DNA of 64,000 nt from CAZZKJ01 sp964654695 (GCA_964654695.1 CAZZKJ010000006.1:32873-96872); one strand, 5' to 3'; positions 16,452 to 25,539 are shown, numbered from the stretch's first letter. Translations and numbers: made by a program. Notes: generated by a model from the letters alone, not told the origin.

Positions 16452-17477
16452 ATGGAATCAAATTTAGAAAATGTTGGATCTAATCGTACGGGAACAGTGG
16501 TGAAAAAAGTAATTGAAAAAGCCAAAAGAGTTTTCGATGACGAAATCAAATGCCTGCATGGTGTGCGCGACAGACTGGGCGATGAGTTCTGTCGCGCCGT
16601 TGAAACTATTTCGAACTGCAAGGGAAGGCTCATAGTATCCGGTGTGGGAAAGTCAGGCCTGATCGCGAAAAAGATCGCCGGGACACTGACCAGCACCGGG
16701 ACTCCGAGTTTTTACCTGCATCCGGTGGAGGCCGTACATGGAGACCTGGGGCTTGTTAGCAGGGAAGACGTGGTGATTTTCGTATCCAAAAGCGGAATGA
16801 GCGATGAACTCGCAAAGCTGCTGCCTTCACTGCGAAAGATCCGGATTACGATAATAGCCGTGACCGGCGAGTGCGATTCATTTCTGGCCCGAAACAGCGA
16901 TATAGTGCTCGATACGAATGTGTCCAGCGAAGCGGGAAATTTGGGGCTTGCTCCGACTTCAAGCGCAACTGCAGCCCTTGTCATGGGCGACGCACTGGCG
17001 AGCGCCCTTATAGAGAGAAAAGGTTTTAATGAAGAAGACTTCGCGCGTTTTCATCCAAGCGGCATTCTTGGAAAGAAGCTGACACTGAGAGTAAAGGAAC
17101 TAATGAGGACGGACGGCGATGTTCCGCTGGTTCCTTCGAAAACCCTTTTGAGTGAAGCGCTGCTGGAAATAATGGACAAGCGTGTTGGATGTACCGGTGT
17201 TGTGGATGATCATGGCAGGCTGGTCGGAATAATTACCGACGGCGATCTCAAAAGGATATTTGCAAAAGAAAAAGCTGCGCTCGAAATGCGGGTGAAACAA
17301 GTAATGACACCTGAGCCGAAGACAATAGGTTCCCAGGTTCTGGCCGCCGATGCTTTGAGCGCTATGGAGATCAATCCGCAGGGCCCTATTACAATGTTCT
17401 TCGTTACCGATTCATCGGGAAAACCCGAGGGGTTGATCCATATTCATGATATCCTCAAGGCCGGTCTAAAGCTGTGA
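16452..17477 (+). CDS. kdsD: Arabinose-5-phosphate isomerase (SIS and two CBS domains)
   Basis: This enzyme interconverts ribulose 5-phosphate and arabinose 5-phosphate, the entry point of KDO synthesis. The 341-residue protein has an N-terminal SIS domain, with GVGKSGLIAKKIAGT near residue 64 and the HPVEAVHGDLG loop, followed by two CBS domains from about residue 220 to the end. This is the standard KdsD/KpsF architecture. It follows kdsA by 74 bases, so the two are probably in one transcript. The CBS pair may sense a nucleotide such as CMP-KDO or AMP, by analogy with the family. No KdsC gene follows. Confidence 0.95.
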   Translation: MESNLENVGSNRTGTVVKKVIEKAKRVFDDEIKCLHGVRDRLGDEFCRAVETISNCKGRLIVSGVGKSGLIAKKIAGTLTSTGTPSFYLHPVEAVHGDLGLVSREDVVIFVSKSGMSDELAKLLPSLRKIRITIIAVTGECDSFLARNSDIVLDTNVSSEAGNLGLAPTSSATAALVMGDALASALIERKGFNEEDFARFHPSGILGKKLTLRVKELMRTDGDVPLVPSKTLLSEALLEIMDKRVGCTGVVDDHGRLVGIITDGDLKRIFAKEKAALEMRVKQVMTPEPKTIGSQVLAADALSAMEINPQGPITMFFVTDSSGKPEGLIHIHDILKAGLKL

Positions 17478-17545
17478 ACGCAGCCGGATTTCCCCGCCGT
17501 CCTCCTCGCTTCTCCATCTTTCAGATATTCTGGCACAATCATTGC

Positions 17546-17574
17546 TTGACTATCACCCCCCAATGTGCTAACTA
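17546..17574 (+). promoter_or_regulatory. Weak candidate promoter before the acyltransferase gene
   Basis: TTGACT at 17546-17551 is followed after 17 bases by TAACTA, with an upstream TGC that would make an extended -10 element. The -10 match is poor. It lies in the 115-base gap after kdsD, the only sizeable break in this part of the envelope block. Confidence 0.28.
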
Positions 17575-17652
17575 ATTAATTGTAAAGGTTTTTTGCGGTT
17601 TGAAGCCACGGCCTGGCTGGTTTCTGCTCACCTCGATGAGGTACCGAAACGG

Positions 17653-18582
17653 ATGAAAAACAGAAAAATCATAAAGCATAATATTGAATATTTTATTATT
17701 TCATCGTTTCTTCTGTTCGGACGTATTATGCCGAGGAAGCAGGGGCTCAAGGTCTTTTCAAAATTGGGAATACTGGGATTTTATGTAATGAAAAAAGACA
17801 GGCAAAAAGCCCTTGAAAATCTGGCTCTTGCTTTTCCGGATGCTCCTGATATTTTCAGGCGATCGATGGCCAGGGCAATGTTCAAATCTATCGCTTGTAA
17901 TTTTTTTGAATTCATCAAGATTCAAAATGCCGATACAGCAAAGATACTGCATCTCGTGGATAAAACGGACGGGTGGGAAAACTTCGATAAAGCTTACTCT
18001 CGGGGCAGAGGACTGATCTGCATTACCGGCCATATCGGATGCTGGGAACTGATGGCCGCATACGTATGCAAGCGCGGATATCCTGTAGCAGTAGTAGCCA
18101 GGCGGTTATGGCTCGAAAAACTGCAAAACAGGCTCGCGGCGATACGCGAATCCTTCGGAGTGAAGTCCATAGACCGGGATCAAAGTCCCAGGGTGCTGGT
18201 TGACTTCTTGGGCAGCAAAGGTGTGACGGGAATACTCATAGACCAGAATACGAGGCTCAAAGGCATTTACGTGCCTTTCTTTAATAAGCCCGCTCATACG
18301 GCAAGCGGAATTGCCAAACTTGCTTGTATAACGAATGCCATGGTGCTGCCCATAGCCATATTTCTCAATTCTGATTTAAAACACGAGATCAAGATACTTG
18401 ATCCAATTGATCCTGCGAGCATCAGCGGAAGCAAGGATGAAAGGATAGAAACTCTTACTGCTCTTTTCACTAAAGCCGTCGAAACGTTGATTAGAATCGA
18501 TCCCAAACAATGGGTCTGGTTTCACGACCGGTGGCGCCGAAGAGAAGAAGACGTGGAGATAGAATATGCGGCTTCAAATTAA
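17653..18582 (+). CDS. Lipid A biosynthesis acyltransferase (LpxL/HtrB family)
   Basis: This inner-membrane enzyme should add a secondary acyl chain to a lipid A precursor. The H-x4-E catalytic motif of the family is present in GHIGCWEL near residue 127, and the C-terminal WVWFHDRW segment is also typical. From the ATG at 17653 it has 309 residues, the usual length, with a hydrophobic N-terminal region. An upstream TTG at 17593 with AAAGG before it would add 20 residues. It lies between kdsD and lptC, where kdsC stands in many Gram-negative genomes. The last 17 bases overlap lptC. Substrate specificity is not readable from the sequence. Confidence 0.87.
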   Translation: MKNRKIIKHNIEYFIISSFLLFGRIMPRKQGLKVFSKLGILGFYVMKKDRQKALENLALAFPDAPDIFRRSMARAMFKSIACNFFEFIKIQNADTAKILHLVDKTDGWENFDKAYSRGRGLICITGHIGCWELMAAYVCKRGYPVAVVARRLWLEKLQNRLAAIRESFGVKSIDRDQSPRVLVDFLGSKGVTGILIDQNTRLKGIYVPFFNKPAHTASGIAKLACITNAMVLPIAIFLNSDLKHEIKILDPIDPASISGSKDERIETLTALFTKAVETLIRIDPKQWVWFHDRWRRREEDVEIEYAASN

Positions 18583-19117
18583 GCACTTGGTATTTTTAAC
18601 GGCTTTAATACTGCTCTTTGCCTGCACAAAGGAAACGAGCCAGGATATTCAGGACGAAAACCAGGATGCGCCCGATGAAGTGTTTTTTGATTTCGTTACG
18701 CAAGAAACCGACAGCGGAAGGGCCAAGTGGAAATTGACCGCTCCCAAGGCCAGCAAATTCAATACGAAAAACCTGGTTGTATTGGAAAAACCGGTTATCA
18801 GGTTCTTCGATGAAGAAGGAAAGCTCCAAACAACTCTTACATCGGATAACGGCGAGCTGTATAAGGAATCTCAGGATATGCTTGCTTACGGTCATGTATT
18901 GGTACGATCCGTCTCCGGTGATTTTCTTGAAACCGACAGTCTCTACTGGATGGACGCCAAATCGAAAATACGAAGCGATTCTTTCGTGAAACTTACTCGT
19001 GGAAACGATATAGTCACCGGGATCGGGATGGAATGCAACTACAAGTTATCTGCTGTTAAGATAAAGAAAAATATACAGGCGACGATAATAGATGAGGGGA
19101 ACGAAATAAATGAATGA
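18566..19117 (+). CDS. lptC: LPS export protein LptC, lipoprotein form
   Basis: LptC forms part of the periplasmic bridge that carries lipopolysaccharide from the LptBFG transporter to the outer membrane. The 183-residue protein starts with a hydrophobic segment ending in LLFACTK. This is a lipobox with Cys20, so it should be a lipoprotein rather than the membrane-spanning form of Escherichia coli. The rest is rich in short beta-strands of the OstA-like fold. It overlaps the acyltransferase gene at its start and lptB by eight bases at its end. A separate lptA gene, usually between lptC and lptB, is missing. Confidence 0.85.
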   Translation: MRLQIKHLVFLTALILLFACTKETSQDIQDENQDAPDEVFFDFVTQETDSGRAKWKLTAPKASKFNTKNLVVLEKPVIRFFDEEGKLQTTLTSDNGELYKESQDMLAYGHVLVRSVSGDFLETDSLYWMDAKSKIRSDSFVKLTRGNDIVTGIGMECNYKLSAVKIKKNIQATIIDEGNEINE

Positions 19118-19859
19118 TCCGTCGGATGCATTTACCGCCGAGAAGCTGAATGCCAGAGCTCTGGTAAAATTCTACAGCAAGAAAAAGGTAGTCGATGAAG
19201 TCAGCATAGATGTTAATCCCGGAGAAGTTGTCGGACTGCTGGGGCCGAACGGTGCAGGGAAAACAACGACATTCTACATGATAGTCGGTATGATAAGACC
19301 GTCATCGGGAGAAGTCTATCTTGGAGAGCAGCGGATAACCGCCCACCCGATGTATAAAAGGGCAAGAATGGGAATTGGATATCTGCCCCAGGAACCTTCA
19401 ATTTTCAGGGGTCTGACTGTGGAGCAGAATTTAACCGCTATTCTTCAAACCATGAACCTGACCAGGGAAGAACGCGCGCAGAGGTTGGAATCCTTGTTGG
19501 AAGAGTTGGACATTGCCCATATTCGCAAAAGAATGGGTCATAAACTGTCGGGTGGAGAAAGAAGAAGAGTCGAAATTACTCGATCGCTATCCACTTTTCC
19601 AAAGTTCATGCTTCTTGACGAACCTTTTGCGGGGATTGATCCAATTGCTGTCTCTGATTTGCAGGAAATCGTAAAGAAATTGAAAGAGAGAGGGTTGGGT
19701 GTCTTAATAACGGATCATAATGTTCGGGATATTCTCAGCATTACTGATCGAGCTTATATTATGTATGAAGGCAGCATAAAAAGAGCCGGCACCGCCAGCG
19801 AATTAGCGGGCGATGCCGAGGTTCGTGAAATATATCTAGGGGAGTCTTTTAAACTATGA
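19110..19859 (+). CDS. lptB: LPS export ABC transporter ATP-binding protein LptB
   Basis: LptB is the cytoplasmic ATPase that powers lipopolysaccharide extraction by LptF and LptG, both encoded at 34029-36549. All ABC motifs are visible: Walker A GPNGAGKTT, signature LSGGERRRVE and Walker B FMLLDEPF, followed by a switch histidine in LITDHNVRD. The last motif and the ERRRVE signature are characteristic of LptB. It has 249 residues. The start overlaps lptC by eight bases, and rpoN follows 31 bases later, as in many proteobacteria. Confidence 0.96.
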   Translation: MNDPSDAFTAEKLNARALVKFYSKKKVVDEVSIDVNPGEVVGLLGPNGAGKTTTFYMIVGMIRPSSGEVYLGEQRITAHPMYKRARMGIGYLPQEPSIFRGLTVEQNLTAILQTMNLTREERAQRLESLLEELDIAHIRKRMGHKLSGGERRRVEITRSLSTFPKFMLLDEPFAGIDPIAVSDLQEIVKKLKERGLGVLITDHNVRDILSITDRAYIMYEGSIKRAGTASELAGDAEVREIYLGESFKL

Positions 19860-19890
19860 CAGATGTTATACTTCTGACCGGGCGGTTTGT

Positions 19891-21318
19891 ATGGCAATGA
19901 AACTTGGTTTGCAACTCAAGCAGCGTCAGATGCTGGTGATGACGCCGAAACTGCAGCAAGCGTTGAAGCTCCTGCAGATGCCGGCCATAGAACTCCAGCA
20001 GATGCTTAAGCAGGAATTGATTGAAAATCCTATGCTGGAGGAAGAAGACGATATTCTCGAAACGCAGGAGGAACGTGAAGAGAGGGAGTCAAAAGAAGAC
20101 CGTGAGAAAGATAATTCCAGTAACGATGAAGACTCCAACGAAGAAAAAATTGACCTCGATGAGTATCTCCAAAGTGATTTTGAAATCGGCTATGGAATGG
20201 GCGAAGAGATGCAGGAAGAATTCTATGAAAAGGTTCCTATTGCCAAGCGCTCATTTATAGATCAACTAATCAGCCAATTGAGAATAATTACTGACGACGA
20301 GAGAATATTGGGAATGGGGGATTATTTGATTGGAAGCCTGGATGACAGCGGATATCTGCTCTGCAATCTCGACGAAGTAGCCAACGTTTTTAACGAACCA
20401 GTTGAGGAAGTGGAGAAGGTTTTAAAGATTATACAGGACTTCGATCCGCCCGGAGTGGGAGCCAGGAATCTCCGGGAGAGTCTGATAATTCAGCTGAGGA
20501 GCAAGGGTCTGGAGGATTCCATGGCTGCAAAGATAATAACCGAGTATTTCGATGATTTCAAACAAAAGAAATACATGGAAATAAGCAAGAAACTTAAAAT
20601 ATCTATTCAAGAAGTTCAAAATCAGTGCAAGATAATCAGCATGCTCGATCCGAAGCCGGGGCTTGAAATAAGCGCCGAAGAACCCAAATATGTAATTCCG
20701 GATTTGATCGTGGAAGTGATAGAAGGTAAGTACGTTGTATATTTAAACGATAAAAATATACCCCGACTCAGGGTGAGCCAGGCATACCAATCCGAGCTCA
20801 TGAAGGATTCCAAAGATGGTAATAAGGAAACCAGGGAGTTCATACAATCGCGCATAAAGTCGGCCAGATGGCTGATCCAGACCATTGAGCAGCGAAGAAA
20901 AACCATGGTAAAAGTCATGGAGTGCATCGTCGATAAGCAAAAAGAGTTTTTTGAGAAAGGCACGGCTTTCTTAAAACCCCTTACTCTCCAGCAAGTTGCC
21001 GTTGAAATCAACATGCACGAGTCCACTGTCAGCAGGGTTACCACCCAAAAATACGTTCAGACTCCAAGGGGTGTGTACGAACTCAAGTTCTTTTTTTCCA
21101 GCAGCTTGAAAACTCATGACGGTGGAGAAATATCGGCCAAAAGCGCCAAAGACAAGATCAAGAAGATAATTGAAAAGGAAGACCAGCGCAACCCATTGAG
21201 TGATCAGAAAATAGCAGATATGCTGAAAAAAGACGGCCTGGAGATTGCCAGAAGGACCGTTGCCAAATACCGGGAACAACTGAGCATTTTGCCGGCCAGG
21301 CTTAGACGAAATTATTAA
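19891..21318 (+). CDS. rpoN: RNA polymerase sigma-54 factor
   Basis: Sigma-54 directs RNA polymerase to -24/-12 promoters that need an AAA+ activator. The 475-residue protein has the glutamine- and leucine-rich region I (residues 1-50), a strongly acidic region II (about residues 50-90), the core-binding domain, a helix-turn-helix around LTLQQVAVEINMHESTVSR, and the RpoN box ARRTVAKYRE close to the C-terminus. It follows lptB and precedes hpf and hprK, an order conserved in many Gram-negative bacteria. No bacterial enhancer-binding protein is encoded in the window. Confidence 0.97.
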   Translation: MAMKLGLQLKQRQMLVMTPKLQQALKLLQMPAIELQQMLKQELIENPMLEEEDDILETQEEREERESKEDREKDNSSNDEDSNEEKIDLDEYLQSDFEIGYGMGEEMQEEFYEKVPIAKRSFIDQLISQLRIITDDERILGMGDYLIGSLDDSGYLLCNLDEVANVFNEPVEEVEKVLKIIQDFDPPGVGARNLRESLIIQLRSKGLEDSMAAKIITEYFDDFKQKKYMEISKKLKISIQEVQNQCKIISMLDPKPGLEISAEEPKYVIPDLIVEVIEGKYVVYLNDKNIPRLRVSQAYQSELMKDSKDGNKETREFIQSRIKSARWLIQTIEQRRKTMVKVMECIVDKQKEFFEKGTAFLKPLTLQQVAVEINMHESTVSRVTTQKYVQTPRGVYELKFFFSSSLKTHDGGEISAKSAKDKIKKIIEKEDQRNPLSDQKIADMLKKDGLEIARRTVAKYREQLSILPARLRRNY

Positions 21319-21495
21319 TAGCCGATATTTGCTCTTCAATTATTATTGATTATATTTCATAGAGCCGGATAGAATATGGGCAAATTAGAGATTCGACCGT
21401 TGATCGGTGATGCGCGCAAAGTGTTGAATCAACATTTAGTCATAAAACAAATAGCTGTCCTCCGTCGCCTTCCTATACCGGAAATACTTGCTTCC

Positions 21496-21563
21496 GGAAA
21501 CTTTTTTGCAGCCCTTCGCCAGATAATTTCCGCCGTTTCTAGTACTCCTTCGAGGTTTATAAT
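21496..21563 (+). promoter_or_regulatory. Candidate sigma-54 and sigma-70 elements upstream of hpf
   Basis: GG at 21496-21497 and GC at 21508-21509 have the exact ten-base interval of a -24/-12 site, and the downstream half reads TTTTTTGCA. The cytosines expected after GG are missing, so the match is partial. A perfect TATAAT lies at 21558-21563 but has a poor -35 element. Both fall in the 278-base gap between rpoN and hpf. No activator site was recognised. Confidence 0.27.
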
Positions 21564-21596
21564 TTTTGGATGGTTCCGGGAAGAAAGAGGTGCAAT

Positions 21597-22130
21597 ATGA
21601 AAATAACTACAACTTCGCGTCATTATGATTTGACCCCTGCTTTGAAAGATTATGCTGAGCGAAAAGTGCTTAATCTGAAAAAGTACTTTGACCAAATAGT
21701 GAATGCACATATCACATTTTCCCTGGAAAAATATCGGCACGCCGTAGAAATTGCAGTGCATGTAAATGGAAAGAATTTCAACAGCAAGGAAGAATCGGAA
21801 GATATGTACGCATCAATTGACAGGGTCGCTGATAAACTTGAAAGACAGATTCTGAAGCATAAAGGCAAACTCAAGCAAACCAAATCACACAGAAAAATTT
21901 CCGAGATGGAATATTCATTTCCGGAAGAAAACACCGACATCGATGAAGAAACCGGCAATATAATAATAGTGACGGGAGAAAACTTTCCTCAATCGACTCT
22001 TAAAGAAGCAGTAGATTCTATGCGCGGAAACGGGAGGGAATACAATATATTTCGCAACATGATTACCAACCAGTTAAATGTAATTTTCTTGCGGGAAGAC
22101 GGCAAGATTGGACTCATTGAGGTGTGCTGA
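21597..22130 (+). CDS. hpf: Ribosome hibernation promoting factor, long form
   Basis: HPF binds the decoding region of idle 30S subunits. The long form also dimerises ribosomes through its C-terminal domain. From the ATG at 21597 it has 177 residues: an N-terminal beta-alpha domain (residues 1-95, with the charged KHKGKLKQ helix end) and a C-terminal dimerisation domain from about residue 120, which includes NVIFLREDGKIGLIE. AGAGGTG at 21586-21592 sets the start. It overlaps nothing downstream but ends three bases before hprK, so coupling is likely. Position after rpoN is conserved widely. Confidence 0.94.
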   Translation: MKITTTSRHYDLTPALKDYAERKVLNLKKYFDQIVNAHITFSLEKYRHAVEIAVHVNGKNFNSKEESEDMYASIDRVADKLERQILKHKGKLKQTKSHRKISEMEYSFPEENTDIDEETGNIIIVTGENFPQSTLKEAVDSMRGNGREYNIFRNMITNQLNVIFLREDGKIGLIEVC

Positions 22131-22132
22131 GA

Positions 22133-23107
22133 ATGGAGAAGAAATCCATTTCCGTAAAAGAACTTTTTGAAAGGACTAAAGAGCTTCTGTCTTTGGAGCT
22201 TATCAATGAAATTTTGGAGGGACAGATCCCCGTTACGGTCCAGGATATTCACCGCCCCGGTCTGGCGCTCGCGGGATTCATGCAGAACTATCTGAACGAG
22301 AGAATTCAGGTCCTGGGAGAAACCGAAATGCTGTATTTGAGCAGCCGGTCTCCTTCTGAAAGCGCAGAGGCTATCTCCCGGATTTTCTCCAAGCCGCTTG
22401 TTTGCATTATTGTTACACGCAACCTGGAAATTCCCGATTCACTTTTTTCCAGTACTATTGAGCACCAGGTTCCACTGCTTAGAACCAGCATGCTAACCAC
22501 TGCCTTTATGCATGAATTATCCAGGTATCTGGATGAAATATTCGCTCAAACGGATTCTTTGCATGCCACCCTCGTTGATGTGTACGGAGTGGGGCTGTTG
22601 TTTACAGGCAGAAGTGGTATTGGCAAGAGCGAAATTGCCCTTGATCTGGTTGAACGAGGGCACAGGCTCGTTGCCGATGACACCGTGCAGGTTATAAAGA
22701 AGTCGGATGACGTTTTGATAGGACGGGGGCATGGACATTTAAAGCATTTTATGGAGATTCGAGGCATAGGCATCATTAATGTGCAGGATATATTCGGCAT
22801 TCGGGCAATCAGGGTGCAGAAAAGAATAGAAGTTGAAGTTAATCTCCAGGAGTGGGATGAAACCAAGAATTGGGAACGCTCCGGGCTGGGCGACAAGATA
22901 ACCCGGATTATTGGCGTAAAGATTCCTCAAATCGTCATCCCTCTGTATCCCGGCAAGAATATAACAGTTATTTCCGAAGTGATCGCCTTGAACCATATGC
23001 TTAAAGTCTACGGCATCAACGCCGCAGAACGTTTTAACAAAATGCTGATTGATACTATGAAAAGTGATGAGCAGACAAGACATTATCTAAGATTTGATAC
23101 GGAGTAA
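22133..23107 (+). CDS. hprK: HPr kinase/phosphorylase
   Basis: HprK phosphorylates Ser46 of HPr when ATP and glycolytic intermediates are high, and removes the phosphate when inorganic phosphate is high. From the ATG at 22133 it has 324 residues. The P-loop GRSGIGKSE is near residue 159, with the following VADD, and the HprK signature EIRGIGIINV is near residue 205. GAGGTG at 22119-22124 sets the start. Its target HPr, with a matching Ser46, is encoded at 25598. This is good evidence that the regulatory phosphorylation loop is complete. Confidence 0.95.
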   Translation: MEKKSISVKELFERTKELLSLELINEILEGQIPVTVQDIHRPGLALAGFMQNYLNERIQVLGETEMLYLSSRSPSESAEAISRIFSKPLVCIIVTRNLEIPDSLFSSTIEHQVPLLRTSMLTTAFMHELSRYLDEIFAQTDSLHATLVDVYGVGLLFTGRSGIGKSEIALDLVERGHRLVADDTVQVIKKSDDVLIGRGHGHLKHFMEIRGIGIINVQDIFGIRAIRVQKRIEVEVNLQEWDETKNWERSGLGDKITRIIGVKIPQIVIPLYPGKNITVISEVIALNHMLKVYGINAAERFNKMLIDTMKSDEQTRHYLRFDTE

Positions 23108-23127
23108 ATACATACGGGGGCGTTTTG

Positions 23128-23514
23128 ATGGTGAAGGGTATTATAATAACTCATGGCGGGCTTGGGGAAGAATTGTTGAAAACCGCGCGAATGGTTTTCG
23201 GAGATTTTGATGGGTGCAGTTCCATTTCGAATTCCGGGAAAGCAACCCAGGTATTGGTCGAAGAGCTGGAAAAGGCCGTATCTTCCGGTGTGGGAGAATC
23301 ATGCATGCTGTTTGTGGATTTTTTTGGCGGAAGCTGTTGCTATGTATGTTTGAAGTTCCAAATGGAACACAGCGATGTTCCAATCATCAGCGGCGTTAAT
23401 CTGCCTATACTTCTTGCTTTTCTCAATAAAAGAAATGACGTGCCTTTCGATGAATTGGCGAGGGAGTTGATTAGAAGAGGCCAAGACAGTATAAAAATGG
23501 TCGATATCGAGTAG
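23128..23514 (+). CDS. PTS mannose-family IIA component
   Basis: This 128-residue cytoplasmic protein carries phosphate from HPr to IIB in a mannose-family (ManX-like) phosphotransferase system. The phosphorylatable histidine is His9 in IIITHGG, and the FFGGS motif that follows the third strand is typical of the family. The ATG at 23128 is used. The TTG directly before it (23125) would add one residue. The gene starts 20 bases after hprK, and IIB follows five bases after its stop. IIA and IIB are separate polypeptides here, unlike the fused ManX of Escherichia coli. Confidence 0.9.
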   Translation: MVKGIIITHGGLGEELLKTARMVFGDFDGCSSISNSGKATQVLVEELEKAVSSGVGESCMLFVDFFGGSCCYVCLKFQMEHSDVPIISGVNLPILLAFLNKRNDVPFDELARELIRRGQDSIKMVDIE

Positions 23515-23519
23515 GTTCG

Positions 23520-23996
23520 ATGCCTCTAAGCCTGGTACGAATAGATGATCGATTGATTCATGGACAGGTTGTCCTGGGATGGGCGAGGTTTCTCAAGCCG
23601 GATCGGATGGTTGTCGCCAATGATCGGATAGCCGAAAACTCCTGGGAACGCAAATTTTATCTTTCGAGCGTGCCTCCTCATATCAAAGTATCTTTTTTAT
23701 CGCTGGGCGATACGGCCAGGGAGCTTCTCAATAATCTATTCAAGAATGAATCAGTCATGATTCTTTTCGAGAGTGTGGAAGATGCGTATAATGTAATCGA
23801 ATCCGGAGTTCAGCTTCGAGAAATCAATATCGGGGGATTGCATTTCAAAGAAGGAGCAGAGGAACTGCTTCCCTTCGTTTTTTTAACCGAAAAGGACAGG
23901 ATTTTCCTAAGAGAGCTTGTCAAAAGGGGAATCAAACTGAGGGCCCAGGACATTCCTGGAAATGAATCCAGAACCCTGAATCCCTTGATAGTCTGA
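23520..23996 (+). CDS. PTS mannose/fructose/sorbose-family IIB component
   Basis: IIB takes phosphate from IIA on a histidine and gives it to the sugar during transport. The 158-residue protein begins with the family motif VRIDDRLIHGQV, with the active histidine at residue 14, and the whole length fits IIB of the mannose class. It lies between the IIA gene (five bases away) and IIC (94 bases downstream). Sugar specificity cannot be read from the sequence. Candidates are hexoses or amino sugars that would feed the isomerase encoded downstream. Confidence 0.92.
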   Translation: MPLSLVRIDDRLIHGQVVLGWARFLKPDRMVVANDRIAENSWERKFYLSSVPPHIKVSFLSLGDTARELLNNLFKNESVMILFESVEDAYNVIESGVQLREINIGGLHFKEGAEELLPFVFLTEKDRIFLRELVKRGIKLRAQDIPGNESRTLNPLIV

Positions 23997-24090
23997 ATCC
24001 CCTTGTTTCCGGCAAAACCGCAGGCGTATTATCCGCCCGCGACTGCAGCTCGAAACATATGATCCCCTGCTGCTCAAAGAAAGAATATAT

Positions 24091-24780
24091 ATGGGATATT
24101 ACATTCTTCTCAGTATCCTGGCCGGTCTGCTGGCCGTTGATGATCGTGCAGGATGGCAAAGTCTGCTGGCTCAGCCCATCTTTGCAGGCCTTCTCGCCGG
24201 GTTCCTGGTGGGAGAGCCAATGACAGGGTTGGCAGCGGGCTTGTTGCTGGAGTTCGTATGGCTTTCGATACTGCCTATGCGCGGAACCAGGCGTCCCGAC
24301 CATATAGCAGGCTCGGTTGTGGGTTCGGGCACGGCCGCGCTTCTTATCCATCAAACCGGCGATCCCAGGTTCGTGTTCATAACAGCCGTGGGGGTGCTCT
24401 CCGGCCTGGCTTCCGGCCTCCTAGCGATGCGGCTGACAAAGCCCTTCCTCGAACTTCGCGAGAAGCGTTTCAGTCGCTTGTCTTTGACTGCATCGGATAT
24501 TGATACGGGTGGGCTGCGCTCCATGCACCTTGCGAACATATTCGAAATATTCATTATCGAAGCCGCAGCCGTTTTTATTCTTCTTCATTTGTTTGTGTAT
24601 CTGGGTACGGCGTTGAGTTCATCGATGAACCAATGGATTATTAGAGGAGCGGTTTATTGGCAGAGCATAATTCCGGTTTTCGGAGCTGCAGCATTGATTA
24701 GAATTTACTGGCATAAATACTCTATCAGGTTTCTGTTTATGAGTATGTTCTTGTTCTTGATCATTTTCCAGATTACTTGA
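24091..24780 (+). CDS. PTS mannose-family IIC membrane component
   Basis: IIC forms the sugar channel of the mannose-family transporter together with IID. The 229-residue protein is strongly hydrophobic, with about six membrane segments. The N-terminal part resembles ManY-type proteins, including an acidic residue near the end of the first segment and GLAAGLLLEFVWL near residue 48. Sequence conservation in this class is modest, so the assignment also uses the gene order IIA-IIB-IIC-IID. It ends six bases before IID. Confidence 0.83.
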   Translation: MGYYILLSILAGLLAVDDRAGWQSLLAQPIFAGLLAGFLVGEPMTGLAAGLLLEFVWLSILPMRGTRRPDHIAGSVVGSGTAALLIHQTGDPRFVFITAVGVLSGLASGLLAMRLTKPFLELREKRFSRLSLTASDIDTGGLRSMHLANIFEIFIIEAAAVFILLHLFVYLGTALSSSMNQWIIRGAVYWQSIIPVFGAAALIRIYWHKYSIRFLFMSMFLFLIIFQIT

Positions 24781-24786
24781 GCTAAA

Positions 24787-25539
24787 ATGGAAACGCGTGA
24801 TATTTCTATAAGCAAAAGAGAACTATTCGGGATTTTCTTGAGATTGCTTTTTATTCAGGGCCTTCTCAACCGTAAAGGCATGCAAAATATAGGTTTTGCA
24901 AGGGCTATCTCTGCTGTGGAGGGATGGAGGGCTAAACATTCCGATGAACCCCTGGCAGGGAAACATCTGGAATTTTTCAATTGCAATCCCAATTTTACGC
25001 CTGTTGTTGTAGGGGGTGTTCTCAGACTGGAACACGAAAGACTTTCGGGCAAACCCATAGATGAAAAAGATATCGAATATTTCAAACGTTCCATCTCCAG
25101 CCCCCTTGCAGCCATGGGTGATATGCTCTTTCTGGGAAACCTTAAACCGCTGGCATTGACTTTTGCCTGTATCTTTGCTATATATAAATCCGTCATCGGG
25201 TTATTGGCGGTATTCTTGCTGTATAATCTGATTATAATATCATGTCGTTTGTGGGGGGTTTATTTTGGTTATTCCAGAGGGTGGGAATTAGTAGATGTTT
25301 TCTCCAGCCCCGCCTTCCAAAAAGTTCTCAACATCGTTCAGGGAATTGGAGCGAGCGTCGGCGGAGCGCTCATAGCGGTAATTTCGTACCGGTTTATCGA
25401 TAATGGACACTTGACTACACTTGCCGCCGGCGCCGTGGGGTTGCTGGCTGTATTTCTAATAAGGAAGAATGCTTCCGCAACCTGGTTTGCCATCTTTTTA
25501 TTCCTGATTTCCATTCTCCTGTCCATTCTGGTGAGATAG
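24787..25539 (+). CDS. PTS mannose-family IID membrane component
   Basis: IID is the second membrane subunit, found only in the mannose class. The 250-residue protein begins with a soluble amphipathic stretch bearing LFIQGLLNRKGMQNIGFA, the hallmark of ManZ-like proteins. After it come the conserved FFNCNPNFTP segment and four to five C-terminal membrane helices. It follows IIC by six bases and precedes HPr by 58. With IIA, IIB and IIC it makes a full permease, so this system probably transports sugar rather than being purely regulatory. Confidence 0.9.
   Translation: METRDISISKRELFGIFLRLLFIQGLLNRKGMQNIGFARAISAVEGWRAKHSDEPLAGKHLEFFNCNPNFTPVVVGGVLRLEHERLSGKPIDEKDIEYFKRSISSPLAAMGDMLFLGNLKPLALTFACIFAIYKSVIGLLAVFLLYNLIIISCRLWGVYFGYSRGWELVDVFSSPAFQKVLNIVQGIGASVGGALIAVISYRFIDNGHLTTLAAGAVGLLAVFLIRKNASATWFAIFLFLISILLSILVR

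Noticed and set aside
21376..21600. A 74-codon frame between rpoN and hpf
   Set aside because: It runs into the hpf start in another frame, has no good ribosome binding site and no family pattern.
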